Positions 16,234 through 25,186 of a DNA stretch of 64,000 nucleotides are shown piece by piece; the stretch's first letter is position 1, and every line of letters starts with the position of its first letter. The DNA is from Amycolatopsis mongoliensis. Lineage in GTDB: Bacteria; Actinomycetota; Actinomycetes; Mycobacteriales; Pseudonocardiaceae. The stretch lies in NCBI RefSeq assembly GCF_030285665.1, contig NZ_CP127295.1, positions 8,060,001 through 8,124,000 of the forward strand, given 5' to 3'. The notes under the pieces are model-generated. The model searched no databases. It had not been told where the DNA came from and saw nothing but the letters and a program-made list of their open reading frames with translations. The position numbers and the translations under genes were made by a program.

Positions 16234-17568
16234 ATGACAACCCGGATCAGCCCCACGACCACGGGGGCCGTGAGCGAAAAGCGCGTGATCGGCAACGTGC
16301 TGCGCGGCTCCATCGGCAACCTGGTCGAGTGGTACGACTGGTACGCCTACGCGGCGTTCACCACGTACTTCGCCAAATCGTTCTTCCCCACGACCGACAC
16401 GACGGCCGCCTTCCTCGGCACGGCCGCGGTGTTCGCCGTCGGGTTCCTCATGCGCCCGCTCGGCGGCTGGATGCTCGGCCGGTTCGCCGACCGGTTCGGG
16501 CGCCGCAGCGCGCTGGTGCTTTCGGTCACGCTGATGGCCGGTGGCTCGCTGCTCATCGCCGTCACGCCGAGCTATCACACGATCGGTCTCGCGGCGCCGG
16601 TCCTGTTGCTGGTCGCCCGGCTGATCCAGGGCCTGTCCGTGGGCGGCGAGTACTCGACGTCGGCGACCTACCTGTCCGAAGTGGCCACTCCCGGCAAGCG
16701 CGGCTTCTACTCGAGCTTCCAGTACGTGACGCTCTACGGCGGCCAGCTGCTGGCGCTGGGCCTGCAGCTGATCCTGCAGGGCCTGCTCACCGAGCAGCAG
16801 CTGACGGCGTGGGGCTGGCGGATCGCGTTCGGCGTCGGCACGGTGGCCGCGCTCAGCGTCATGTGGCTGCGCCGCGGCATGGACGAGTCCGAGAGCTACA
16901 CGCGCGAAGCGGACGAGAGCAAGGCGACCGGTGAACGCGGCACGCTGCGCGCGCTGGCCAAGTACCCCAAGGAGATCGCGCTCGTCGTCGGGCTGACCCT
17001 CGGCGGCACGGTGGCGTTCTACACCTTCGCCACCTACAGCCAGAAGTTCCTCGAGAACACCGCCCACATCCCGCGGCGCACGGTCACGATCATCCTGTTC
17101 TCGGCGATCCTCCTCGCGGCGATCCTGCAGCCGCTGGCGGGCAAGCTGTCCGACCGGATCGGCCGCCGCCCGCTGCTGCTGTTCTTCGGCATCGCGGGCA
17201 CCCTGCTCACCGTCCCGATCATGACGGTGATGGGCTCGACCCGGAACCCGGTCGGCGCGTTCCTGCTCGTCCTGGCCGGGCTCGTCGTCGTGGCGGGCTA
17301 CACGTCGATCAACGCGATCGTGAAGGCCGAGCTGTTCCCGACGAAGATCCGCGCCATCGGCGTCGGCCTGCCCTACGCGCTCACCGTCGCGATCTTCGGC
17401 GGCACCGCGGAGCTCATCGCGCAGGCGCTGAAGAGCGCCGGGCACGAGTCGGTGTTCTTCTGGTACGTCGCGGGCTGCGTCCTGGTTTCGCTGATCGTCT
17501 ACGGCACAATGCGGGAAACCTCGAAGACCTCGGAGCTGGAAGAACGCCGAGAACCGGAAGAACGCTGA
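16234..17568 (+). CDS. MHS-family MFS transporter (metabolite:H+ symporter)
   Basis: 444 residues, 12 membrane helices. GSIGNLVEWYDWYAYAAF near the N-terminus and RPLGGWMLGRFADRFGRR (motif A) are typical of the metabolite:H+ symporter branch (proline/betaine, alpha-ketoglutarate, citrate, shikimate). RLIQGLSVGGEYSTSATYLSE and SDRIGRRPLLL are further family motifs. It imports an organic acid or osmolyte with protons; the exact substrate is unknown. AGGAGG lies 6-11 nt before the ATG. The response-regulator gene follows after 7 bp, so transporter, two-component pair and TAXI lipoprotein form one operon, presumably serving one substrate. Confidence 0.87.
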   Translation: MTTRISPTTTGAVSEKRVIGNVLRGSIGNLVEWYDWYAYAAFTTYFAKSFFPTTDTTAAFLGTAAVFAVGFLMRPLGGWMLGRFADRFGRRSALVLSVTLMAGGSLLIAVTPSYHTIGLAAPVLLLVARLIQGLSVGGEYSTSATYLSEVATPGKRGFYSSFQYVTLYGGQLLALGLQLILQGLLTEQQLTAWGWRIAFGVGTVAALSVMWLRRGMDESESYTREADESKATGERGTLRALAKYPKEIALVVGLTLGGTVAFYTFATYSQKFLENTAHIPRRTVTIILFSAILLAAILQPLAGKLSDRIGRRPLLLFFGIAGTLLTVPIMTVMGSTRNPVGAFLLVLAGLVVVAGYTSINAIVKAELFPTKIRAIGVGLPYALTVAIFGGTAELIAQALKSAGHESVFFWYVAGCVLVSLIVYGTMRETSKTSELEERREPEER

Positions 17569-17575
17569 GAAGGGG

Positions 17576-18244
17576 ATGACCGTGCGCGTGCTCCTCGTCG
17601 AAGACGACGCGGGGGTCGCGGGTGCGCTCGCGGAGTCGCTGCACGCGCGCGGTCATCCCGTCACCAGCGTCGGCCGCGGGGCCGACGCCCTGCACCGCCA
17701 CCGCGACGCCGACCTGGTCCTGCTGGATCTGGGCCTGCCCGACCTCGACGGGCTCGACGTCCTGCGGAAGATCCGCGCCGTCTCGCCGGTGCCGGTGATC
17801 GTGCTGACCGCCCGCGGCGACGAACGCTCGGTGGTGCGCGGCCTGCGCCTCGGCGCGGACGACTACCTGACCAAGCCGGTCCGGCTGGCCGAGTTGCTGG
17901 CCCGGATGGACGCCGTCGTGCGGCGCGCCGTCGCCCGCGACACCCCGGCCGGCGACGTCGTGCGCGTCGAGGACGTCGAGATCGACCTCGGCGCCCGCCG
18001 GGTCCTCGTCGCCGGGCACGACATCGGGCTGACGACCAAGGAGTTCGAGGTCCTGGCCGTACTCGCCGCCCGTCCCGGCACCGCGGTCAGCCGCCAGCAG
18101 CTGATGGACGAGGTCTGGGGCGACGCGTACCTCGCGGTCTCGCGCTCCCTCGACGTCCACCTGACCGCGCTGCGCGCGAAGCTGGACCGGCCGGGGCTGC
18201 TCACCACCATCCGCGGCTTCGGCTACCGGCTCGGCCGGGACTGA
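17576..18244 (+). CDS. OmpR/PhoB-type response regulator
   Basis: 222 residues. Receiver domain ~1-115 with the acidic pocket ED (~9-11), phospho-acceptor Asp51, Thr78 and Lys100 (YLTKP). A winged-helix DNA-binding domain spans ~125-220, ending TIRGFGYRLG as in OmpR proteins. It would be phosphorylated by the histidine kinase 3 bp downstream. GAGAAGGGG precedes the ATG. The likely targets are the permease promoter at 16049-16233 and its own operon (inference). Confidence 0.92.
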   Translation: MTVRVLLVEDDAGVAGALAESLHARGHPVTSVGRGADALHRHRDADLVLLDLGLPDLDGLDVLRKIRAVSPVPVIVLTARGDERSVVRGLRLGADDYLTKPVRLAELLARMDAVVRRAVARDTPAGDVVRVEDVEIDLGARRVLVAGHDIGLTTKEFEVLAVLAARPGTAVSRQQLMDEVWGDAYLAVSRSLDVHLTALRAKLDRPGLLTTIRGFGYRLGRD

Positions 18245-18247
18245 CCC

Positions 18248-19639
18248 GTGCGCACCCGGCTGCTGGTGGTCCTGGTCGCCCTCGCGCTCGCGGTGGTCGC
18301 CGCGTTCGCCGTGCCGCTGCTGGCGTCCACCGCCGAGCAGCGCACCCAGCAGCTGGTCATCTCCCGCACCGCGGACGTCGACCGGTTCGTCGTGCTGGCC
18401 CAGCAGGCCGTCGACACCCACGACGCCGCCGCGCTCGTGGCCGACGCGGCGCGTTATGCCGAGCTGTACGGCGAAGGCGTCGTCATCGTCGACGCCCGGC
18501 GGGCGCCGCTGGTGCAGGCCGGCGGGCTGACCGCGGCCGACCCGGCGGTGCACGCGCTGGTCGAGGCGACGATGCGCAACGAGCCGGCGCCGCAGGCCGG
18601 CCGGCTCGGTCCGTGGTCGGCCGAACCCGCGTACTTCGCGCGGCCGGTCGGCACCGGCACCCGGGTGTCCGGCGTGGTCGTGCTCCGGGCCTCGGTCACG
18701 GCGGCGGCCGCGGACGTCGCCACCCGCTGGGGCACCATCGGCGCCGGGGCGCTGCTGGTCGCGGTCGTGTTCGTGCTGCTCGCCGTCGTCCTGGCCCGCT
18801 GGATGGTGCGGCCGCTGCACGAACTGGAGACGGGGGTCCTCGCCGTCGCCGCCGGGCACCGCGCGCACGTCCCCGAACGCACCGGGCCGCGGGAGCTGCG
18901 GGTCCTGGCCGGCGAGGTCAACCGGATGTCCGAAGCCGTGCTCGAAGCGGCCGAGCAGCAGCACCGGCTGGTCGCCGACGCCTCCCACCAGCTGCGGAAC
19001 CCCCTCGCCGCGCTGCGGCTGCGCGTCGACTCCCTCGCCGCGCAGGTGGCCGGCGACAACGCCACCTACCGGGCGACCGTGGCCGAGGTGGAACGCCTGG
19101 AGAAGCTCCTCGACGGCCTGCTGGCCCTGGCCCTGGCCGAGAGCACGGCGACCCGCGTCGCGGCCGGGGGCGCCGGCGAGTCCTGCGACCTCGCCGCCGT
19201 GCTCGCCGAACGCGTCGACGCGTGGCGCCTGGTCGCCGAGGACGCCGGCTCGGCCCTCGTGCCGCCGCCGGGGCACGACGAACCGGTCACCGTCCGCTGC
19301 CCGGAAGGCGAGCTCGCCCAGATCCTCGACGTGCTGCTGGACAACGCCGTCCACTACGCCGGCCGGGGCGCGAAGATCACCACGGACTGGGAAAGCGGCC
19401 CGGAGACGGCGACCCTCGTCGTCCGCGACGACGGACCCGGACTGTCCACTGAGGACCGCGCGCGGGCGACCGAGCGGTTCTGGCGCGCCGGTGGCGAAGG
19501 CGCGCCGCGTGGGACCGGGCTCGGGCTGGCCATCGCGCACCAGCAGGTGCGCACCCGCGGCGGGGTCCTCGAACTGCGCCAGGCACTCCCGCGCGGGCTC
19601 GAAGTCCGGGTCACCCTGCCGCGGGAGGTGCCGCGATGA
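18248..19639 (+). CDS. Membrane sensor histidine kinase
   Basis: 463 residues. TM1 (~5-27), an extracytoplasmic sensor region (~28-160), TM2 (~163-185), a HAMP-like segment, HisKA with phospho-His247 in DASHQLRNPLAAL, and a HATPase domain with the N-box LLDNAVHYA, DDGPGLS and GTGLGLAIAH. It is small and of the PhoR/TctE type; TctE kinases sense tricarboxylates with the help of a binding protein. Its stop overlaps the start of a TAXI binding lipoprotein (ATGA), so the lipoprotein could present the ligand to the extracellular domain (inference). Confidence 0.92.
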   Translation: MRTRLLVVLVALALAVVAAFAVPLLASTAEQRTQQLVISRTADVDRFVVLAQQAVDTHDAAALVADAARYAELYGEGVVIVDARRAPLVQAGGLTAADPAVHALVEATMRNEPAPQAGRLGPWSAEPAYFARPVGTGTRVSGVVVLRASVTAAAADVATRWGTIGAGALLVAVVFVLLAVVLARWMVRPLHELETGVLAVAAGHRAHVPERTGPRELRVLAGEVNRMSEAVLEAAEQQHRLVADASHQLRNPLAALRLRVDSLAAQVAGDNATYRATVAEVERLEKLLDGLLALALAESTATRVAAGGAGESCDLAAVLAERVDAWRLVAEDAGSALVPPPGHDEPVTVRCPEGELAQILDVLLDNAVHYAGRGAKITTDWESGPETATLVVRDDGPGLSTEDRARATERFWRAGGEGAPRGTGLGLAIAHQQVRTRGGVLELRQALPRGLEVRVTLPREVPR

Positions 19640-20580
19640 CCCTCACCCGCCGTACCGCCCTGCTCGGCGGCCTCGGGCTCGCCTTGGCCGGCTGCTCGAC
19701 GTCCGCGTACGGCGGTCCCGACCGGACGGTCACCATCGCGGCCGGCGAGCGCGGCGGGTTCTACCTGGCCTTCGCCGAGCTGCTGGCGACCGAGCTGAGC
19801 CGCGCCGAGCCGCGGCTGCACGCCGCCGCCGTGCCGACCGAAGCGAGCGTCGCGAACGTCGACCTGGTGCGGCGCGGGCAGGCCGACCTCGGGCTGGTGC
19901 TCGCCGACGTCGCCCAGACAGCGCTCGCCGGGAGCGCGCCGTTCACCGGGAAGGTGCCGTTGCTCGCGCTCGGCCGCGTCTACGAGAACTACCTGCAGCT
20001 GGTGGTGCGCGCGGACGGGCCGGCGCGGCGGATCGCCGACCTGGCCGGCCGCCCGGTGTCGCTGGGCGCGGGCGGGTCCGGCGCGGCCCAGCTGGGCGAG
20101 CGCCTGTTCGCGAAGGCGGGCGTCGCGGTCGACGCCCGGCACCTGCTCTTCGACGACGCCGTGCACGCCCTGGCCGACCGGCGGATCGACGCCATGCTGT
20201 GGTCCGGCGGGGTGCCGACGCCGAAGCTCGCGGACCTCACCCGCACGACGCCGATCGCGCTGCTGCCCCTCGACGCCGTCGTCCCGGCGCTGCGTGCCTC
20301 GTACGGACCGGTGTACGACCAGGTCCAGGTGCCGGACGGCGCGTACCGCGGGGTCGGGGCGCTCGGCACGATCGGCGTGGCGAACCTCCTGGTCTGCTCC
20401 CCCGCCCTGCCTGACGACGTCGCCGCGGCGGTCGTCCGGCTGCTCGTCGAGCGGGCGACCGACCTCGTGCCCGCCGAGGCGGTCGGCACGCAGTTCCTCG
20501 ACGTGCGGACGCTGATCGGCACCCAGCCGGTGCCGCTGCAGCCGGGCGCGGCGGCCGCGTACCGGACGCTGCACGGCTGA
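19636..20580 (+). CDS. TAXI-family (TRAP-associated) solute-binding lipoprotein
   Basis: 314 residues. A twin-Arg-like start (LTRRTALLGG) and lipobox LAGC with Cys20 indicate an exported lipoprotein. The mature part fits the TAXI family: TVTIAAGERGGFYLAFAELLATEL (in part), a characteristic glycine-rich ligand loop, SLGAGGSGAAQLGERLF, and RRIDAMLWSGGVPTP. TAXI proteins normally feed a DctQM membrane transporter, but none is encoded here. Instead the gene overlaps the histidine-kinase stop by 4 nt and an MHS symporter heads the operon. It may therefore act as a periplasm-side ligand sensor rather than a transporter subunit (inference). Confidence 0.85.
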   Translation: MTLTRRTALLGGLGLALAGCSTSAYGGPDRTVTIAAGERGGFYLAFAELLATELSRAEPRLHAAAVPTEASVANVDLVRRGQADLGLVLADVAQTALAGSAPFTGKVPLLALGRVYENYLQLVVRADGPARRIADLAGRPVSLGAGGSGAAQLGERLFAKAGVAVDARHLLFDDAVHALADRRIDAMLWSGGVPTPKLADLTRTTPIALLPLDAVVPALRASYGPVYDQVQVPDGAYRGVGALGTIGVANLLVCSPALPDDVAAAVVRLLVERATDLVPAEAVGTQFLDVRTLIGTQPVPLQPGAAAAYRTLHG

Positions 20581-20584
20581 GCGC

Positions 20585-20590
20585 TAGATT
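20585..20590 (+). promoter_or_regulatory. -10 element of a leaderless promoter
   Basis: TAGATT ends 7 nt before GTG 20598. This supports GTG 20598 over the in-frame TTG at 20589, which lies inside the hexamer. Confidence 0.45.
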
Positions 20591-20597
20591 GGGCCGC

Positions 20598-21020
20598 GTG
20601 ACCGAACCCCGCCGCCCGATCGTCGAGATGCCGTTGCGCGTGCGCTACCACGAGTGCGACGGCCAGGGCATCGTCTTCAACGCCCACTACATGGCCTATG
20701 TGGACATGTGCGCCTTCGAGGCGGAGAAGGCCCTCTTCGGTTCGCACGACGAGTTCCTCGCCCACGGCACGGACGTCGTGGTGGCGGAGGCGAACCTGAA
20801 GTTCCGCGCACCAGCCCGGTACGACGAAGATCTGGTCGTCTCGCAGTACCTGACCCACCTCGGCACGACGTCGCTGGTCTTCGACTTCGAAATCCACCGC
20901 GGCGGGACGCTCGTGCTGGCGGCGAACATCCGGTACGTGTTCATCGACCCGGCCACCGTGCGTCCGACGGCACCGCCCGACGCGGTCCGCAAGGTGTACG
21001 CGGCCCTGCTCGAGGACTGA
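20598..21020 (+). CDS. Hotdog-fold acyl-CoA thioesterase (YbgC/FadM-like)
   Basis: 140 residues from GTG 20598. A single hotdog domain: LRVRYHECDGQGIVFNAHY contains the catalytic Asp and the helix start of the 4-hydroxybenzoyl-CoA thioesterase/YbgC family, followed by a long helix (CAFEAEKALF) and beta strands LKFRAPARYDEDLVV. It would hydrolyse acyl-CoA thioesters in the cytosol; chain length is not predictable. trmL starts 3 bp after its stop, so the two are co-transcribed. Confidence 0.85.
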   Translation: MTEPRRPIVEMPLRVRYHECDGQGIVFNAHYMAYVDMCAFEAEKALFGSHDEFLAHGTDVVVAEANLKFRAPARYDEDLVVSQYLTHLGTTSLVFDFEIHRGGTLVLAANIRYVFIDPATVRPTAPPDAVRKVYAALLED

Positions 21021-21023
21021 GCC

Positions 21024-21485
21024 GTGTTCCGCATTCTCTTCTACCAGCCGGAGATCCCGCCGAACACGGGCAACGCGATCCGCCTCACGGCGAACACCGG
21101 GTGCGAGCTGCACCTGGTCGAGCCGCTGGGGTTCACGCTGGAGGACAAGCAGCTGCGCCGGGCCGGGCTCGACTACCACGACCTGGCGCGGGTCCGGGTG
21201 CATGCTTCTCTGTCGGCGGCTTGGGAAGTGTTGCTGCCGGCGAAGGTCTACGCGTTCAGCGCGTCGGCGACGCGGCCGTACACCGACGTCGCCTACGCGC
21301 CCGGCGACGTGCTGCTGTTCGGGCCGGAGTCGGTGGGGCTGCCGGCTTCGGTCCAGCAGGCGCCGGAGGTGACCGACCGCGTGCGGCTGCCGATGCTGCC
21401 GACCAGCCGGTCGCTCAACCTCGCCAACACCGCGGCGATCACGGTCTACGAGGCCTGGCGGCAGAACGGGTTCGCGGCCCCGTGA
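21024..21485 (+). CDS. trmL: tRNA (cytidine(34)-2'-O)-methyltransferase, TrmL type
   Basis: 153 residues, a minimal SPOUT methyltransferase without an extra RNA-binding domain. Family motifs: YQPEIPPNTGNAIRLTANTG (motif 1), LLFGPESVGLP (motif 2), and LPMLPTSRSLNLANTAAI (motif 3, the knotted SAM site). It methylates the ribose of the wobble nucleotide in tRNA-Leu in E. coli; the target here is inferred. GTG start 3 bp after the thioesterase stop. Confidence 0.93.
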   Translation: MFRILFYQPEIPPNTGNAIRLTANTGCELHLVEPLGFTLEDKQLRRAGLDYHDLARVRVHASLSAAWEVLLPAKVYAFSASATRPYTDVAYAPGDVLLFGPESVGLPASVQQAPEVTDRVRLPMLPTSRSLNLANTAAITVYEAWRQNGFAAP

Positions 21486-21508
21486 TCACCCTCCGGTAGG
21501 TTCGCCGG

Positions 21509-22021
21509 ATGCGACAGCAGTTCCTGGGGGCGCTCATCGGCGCCGCGTTCGGCACCGTGTTCGTCCTCGTCAACTCCGGTGACCCGCTGCCGGCGGCGAT
21601 CGGCTGGGTGCTGCGCGCGCTCGCCGTGGTCGCGCTGGCGGCGGTGGTCGTCCTCGGGGTCCGGGCGGGCGGGCGGCCGACCTTGGAGGGCCGGCCGATG
21701 TTCGGGCCGAGCTACCGGGTGATCGTCCTCGGTGAGGTGGTGCTGCTCGTCGCCGGGTTCTTCGTGCTGAGCCTCCTGGACGCGCCGGTGCAGGCGAACG
21801 TCGCGTGGATCGCGACCGTCGTCGGCCTGCACTTCGTCGCGCTGGCCTCGGCGTGGAAGGCGCGGTCGATCCTGGTGGTCGGGGTGGTCCTGAGCGTGCT
21901 GGGCGTCGTCGGCCTGGCCCTGCTCGGCAGCGCGGCGCAGTGGGTCCCGTTCGTCAGCGGCGTGCTTTCCGGAGTCACCCTTCTCGGCGGCAGCCTCTAC
22001 GGCGTCCGCCGGGAAGGGTGA
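21509..22021 (+). CDS. Small hypothetical membrane protein
   Basis: 170 residues with about five to six hydrophobic helices (e.g. LGALIGAAFGTVFVLV, VLRALAVVALAAVVVLGV, VIVLGEVVLLVAGFFVL) and short loops; no known motif. A GGRPTLEGRPMFGPSY loop lies in the middle. It starts 23 bp after trmL and its stop is 3 bp from the convergent VWA gene. Function unknown. Confidence 0.75.
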   Translation: MRQQFLGALIGAAFGTVFVLVNSGDPLPAAIGWVLRALAVVALAAVVVLGVRAGGRPTLEGRPMFGPSYRVIVLGEVVLLVAGFFVLSLLDAPVQANVAWIATVVGLHFVALASAWKARSILVVGVVLSVLGVVGLALLGSAAQWVPFVSGVLSGVTLLGGSLYGVRREG

Positions 22022-22024
22022 GCG

Positions 22025-23005
22025 TCACGGGAGTCTCTGGCCGAAGAACAGGCTGGCCGCCGCGCCCATCATCAGGATCAGCGTTCCCACGACCACCCAC
22101 GGCTTGCTCGCGTCGGCGTCCTTCAGCTCGTAGCCGATCTGCTCGCCGAGGTCCCCGTACACCTTCTTCAGCTCTTCGGCGCTGGCCGCCTTGTAGAAGT
22201 CGCCGCCCGACAAGCGGGCGATCTCGCGCAGGGATTCGTCGTCCACGCTGACCGGCTGGGCCTTGCCGTCGATGTCGACCGAGCCGTGGGTCGTGCCGAA
22301 CGAGATCGACGAGATCGGCACGCCGGCCTGCTTCGCCGCCTGCGCCGCCGTGTAGCCGCCGCGGGCCGCGTACAGGTCCTCGGGCACCGTCTGCTTGCCG
22401 TCGGACATCAGCACTATCCGGGCCGGTGGCGGCCCGTCGGCGCCGCCGACGACGCTGGAGAAGCTCTCCACCGACTGCAAGGCCGCGAAGATGCCCTCGC
22501 CGGTCGCCGTCGACTGGGCCAGTTTCAGGTTTTCGATCGCCTTGATCACGCCGTTGCGGTCGGTGGTCGGGTTGACCAGCACGGTCGCCGTGCCCGCGAA
22601 CGAGATCAGGCCCAGGTTGATCCCGGGGGTCATGTTCTGCGCGAACTGCGTCGCCGCCTCCTGCGCCGCCTTCAGCCGCGTCGGGGCGACGTCGGTGGCC
22701 TCCATCGACAGCGACACGTCGATCACCAGCATCACGGTCGCCCGGTTGCGGGGCACCTTCTGCTCGGCGGTCGGCCCGGCCAGTCCCACGGTCAGCAGCA
22801 GCAGCGACAGCACGATCAGCACCGCCGACAGGTGTCGCACCCAGCCCTGGCTCTTCGGCGCAACCTTCTCCAGCAGGGCCAGGTTCGCGAACCGCATCGT
22901 GCGCTTGCGCCGCGCGCGCTGCGCCAGCACGTACCCGACGGCCACCGCGGCGACCGCGATCAGCAGCAGGAACCACCACGGCGCGGTGAACCCGGTCAAA
23001 CTCAC
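22025..23005 (-). CDS. BatA-like VWA-domain membrane protein (Rv1481-like)
   Basis: 326 residues from GTG 23005. Two N-terminal membrane helices (~8-28 and ~58-77), then a VWA domain with MIDAS DVSLS (96-100), and a C-terminal membrane helix (~305-322). This is the BatA-type layout, with the VWA domain outside or between membrane anchors. Its start overlaps the DUF58 stop (GTGA), and with moxR it forms the conserved moxR-DUF58-VWA operon (Rv1479-Rv1481 in M. tuberculosis), thought to act in envelope or stress-linked protein maturation. In mycobacteria fabG1-inhA lie just beyond it. Confidence 0.9.
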   Translation of the reverse strand: MSLTGFTAPWWFLLLIAVAAVAVGYVLAQRARRKRTMRFANLALLEKVAPKSQGWVRHLSAVLIVLSLLLLTVGLAGPTAEQKVPRNRATVMLVIDVSLSMEATDVAPTRLKAAQEAATQFAQNMTPGINLGLISFAGTATVLVNPTTDRNGVIKAIENLKLAQSTATGEGIFAALQSVESFSSVVGGADGPPPARIVLMSDGKQTVPEDLYAARGGYTAAQAAKQAGVPISSISFGTTHGSVDIDGKAQPVSVDDESLREIARLSGGDFYKAASAEELKKVYGDLGEQIGYELKDADASKPWVVVGTLILMMGAAASLFFGQRLP

Positions 23006-23946
23006 GCCACACCCCCCGACCAGCGGCGCTTGCGGGCGACGACGAACCGCACCATGTCGGCGATCCAGTCGGCGTCGGTCCGCAGGGTCAGGTGCGCCGC
23101 ACCCGCGCGCCGCAGGCCGGCCGCCACCGTCTGCCGGTGGGCGTGGGCCGCGGCCCCGAACTCCTTGCGCAGCAAGGCCGACGCATGCACTTCGCGCTGT
23201 TTCCCTGTCTCCGGGTCGGCCAGCACGACGGTGCCCACCTCGGGCAGGTCGACGTCGCGCGGGTCGAGGACTTCGATCGCGATCAGTTCGTGGCGCCCGC
23301 CCAGTGCCCGCAGCGGCCGCTCCCAGGTCGTGTCGCCCAGGAAGTCGGAGATCACCACGGCCAGGCCACGGCGGCGCGGCGGCCGGCGCAGCGCCTCCAG
23401 CGCCTGGGCGAAGTCCCCGCGCGTGCCCTCGGCCGCCCGGGGTGTCTCGGCCAGCTTCCGCACCAGGCCGCGGGCGTGCGCGAGGCCGCCGCGTGCCGGG
23501 ATGCGGGTCGTCTCGGCGCCGGTGGAGATCAGGCCGCCGATGCGGTTGCCGCCGCCCCCGGTCAGGTGTGCGACCGCGGCGACCGCGCACACCACCAGGT
23601 CGCGCTTCTCGCACAGCGCCGTGCCGAAGTCGAGGCTCGCCGAGAGGTCGGCGACGACCCACGTTTCCAGCTCGCGGTCGGCCACGGTCTCGCGGATGTG
23701 CGGGGTCGTGGTGCGGGCGGTGACCGCCCAGTCCATCCGGCGGACGTCGTCGCCGGGCTGGTACGGGCGCGCCTCGCCGGGCTCGGACCCCGGCCCCGGC
23801 ACCAGGCCGAGGTGGTTGCCCTGCAGCAGCCCGTCGAGCCGGCGGCGGACGTCGAGCTCCAGTGTCCGGAGCCCGGCTTCCAGCCGCTCGCCGCGCAGTA
23901 CCGGCGGCGCCCACGAAGGGCGGGTGCCCTTCTCGTTCTTCGCCAT
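23002..23946 (-). CDS. DUF58 domain protein (Rv1480-like)
   Basis: 314 residues from ATG 23946, 7 bp after moxR. The DUF58 signature is clear: PYQPGDDVRRMDW (~61-73) followed by ETWVVADLSASLDFG, a VWA-like fold with a partial MIDAS (DLSAS). It is the middle partner of MoxR operons, binding the AAA+ ring; the client is unknown. The stop overlaps the VWA start (GTGA). An open frame continuing to 24093 lies inside moxR and is not used. Confidence 0.9.
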   Translation of the reverse strand: MAKNEKGTRPSWAPPVLRGERLEAGLRTLELDVRRRLDGLLQGNHLGLVPGPGSEPGEARPYQPGDDVRRMDWAVTARTTTPHIRETVADRELETWVVADLSASLDFGTALCEKRDLVVCAVAAVAHLTGGGGNRIGGLISTGAETTRIPARGGLAHARGLVRKLAETPRAAEGTRGDFAQALEALRRPPRRRGLAVVISDFLGDTTWERPLRALGGRHELIAIEVLDPRDVDLPEVGTVVLADPETGKQREVHASALLRKEFGAAAHAHRQTVAAGLRRAGAAHLTLRTDADWIADMVRFVVARKRRWSGGVA

Positions 23947-23953
23947 CGCCGGG

Positions 23954-25027
23954 CTACCTGACCGGCGCGCCCGCCGGGACCGGGCCACCCTGGCCGGCCC
24001 CGCCCTGCGGCCGGGCCGAGACCTGCGGCAACGGCACGGTCTGCAGCACGCGCGTGATGATGTGGTCGATGGGCACGCCGTCGGCGAGCGCATCGTAGGA
24101 CAGCACGAGCCGGTGGCGCAGCACGTCCGGCACGACGTCGACGACGTCCTGCGGCAGCACGTAGTCGCGGCCGCGGACCAGGGCCAGCGCCCGGGCGGCG
24201 GCGATGATGCCGAGGCTCGCGCGCGGCGAAGCGCCGTAGGACACCCAGCCGGCGACGTCGGCGAGGCCGTGCTCGTTCGGCGTCCGGGTGGTCAGCACCA
24301 GCCGCACCACGTAGTCGACGAGGGCGTGGTGCACGAACACCTGCGCGGCGACGCCCTGCAGCCGGACCAGCTCGCCCGGGCTGAGCACCTCGTGCGGGGT
24401 GGGCGGGGTGACGCCCATCCGGTAGATGATCTCGCGCTCTTCCTCGGCGGTGGGGTACTCGACCTGGATCTTGAACAGGAACCGGTCGCGCTGCGCTTCC
24501 GGCAGCGGGTACACGCCCTCGTTCTCGATCGGGTTCTGGGTCGCCAGCACGAGGAACGGGTCGGGCATCGGGAAGGTCTGCCCGCCGATCGAGACGTGCC
24601 GCTCGGCCATCACCTCGAGCATCGCCGACTGCACCTTCGCCGGCGCGCGGTTGATCTCGTCGGCGAGCACGAAGTTCGCCACGACCGGGCCGAGCTCGAC
24701 GTCGAACCGCTCGGCGCCCTGGCGGTAGATCCGGGTACCGAGGATGTCCGCGGGCACCAGGTCGGGCGTGAACTGGACGCGGGAGAACGAGCCGCCGACG
24801 ACCCGGGCGAACGTCTCCACCGCGAGGGTCTTCGCCACGCCGGGCACGCCTTCGAGCAGCAGGTGGCCCTTGGCCAGCAGGCCGACGAGCATCCGCTCGA
24901 CCAGGCGGTCCTGGCCGACGATGATCCGCTTGACCTCGAACACGGTCCGCTCCAGCAACTGGGCGTCCCGGGCCGGCGTCCCGGGCTGCTGCCCGTTCCC
25001 GCCCTCGGCGTAGCCGGGCTCGGTCAC
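23954..25027 (-). CDS. moxR: MoxR-family AAA+ ATPase
   Basis: 357 residues. Walker A GVPGVAKT (~60-67), Walker B VLADEINRAP (~120-129), sensor 1 in LVLATQNPIENEG, and sensor-2/Arg-finger region FLFKIQ. It belongs to the MRP subgroup of MoxR, as M. tuberculosis MoxR1 (Rv1479). It acts as a chaperone-like ATPase ring with the DUF58 and VWA proteins encoded next in the operon. GTG 25027; the 159-bp gap upstream of it carries a small hairpin (AACACC...GGTGT near 25150) and presumably the operon promoter. Confidence 0.93.
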   Translation of the reverse strand: MTEPGYAEGGNGQQPGTPARDAQLLERTVFEVKRIIVGQDRLVERMLVGLLAKGHLLLEGVPGVAKTLAVETFARVVGGSFSRVQFTPDLVPADILGTRIYRQGAERFDVELGPVVANFVLADEINRAPAKVQSAMLEVMAERHVSIGGQTFPMPDPFLVLATQNPIENEGVYPLPEAQRDRFLFKIQVEYPTAEEEREIIYRMGVTPPTPHEVLSPGELVRLQGVAAQVFVHHALVDYVVRLVLTTRTPNEHGLADVAGWVSYGASPRASLGIIAAARALALVRGRDYVLPQDVVDVVPDVLRHRLVLSYDALADGVPIDHIITRVLQTVPLPQVSARPQGGAGQGGPVPAGAPVR

Positions 25028-25186
25028 TCTGCCTCCTCGAAAGTTCGTGCGCCGCCCCCGCGACGGTGATCACGCGGTGCGACCGTACTGCGTCCCCCGG
25101 TCGTTCGTCCGCCCGGCACGCAGACGCACGCGTTGGCCCGTCAGTAGCCAACACCTTCCCCGGTGTGACATCTGTGAAGCAGGCCC

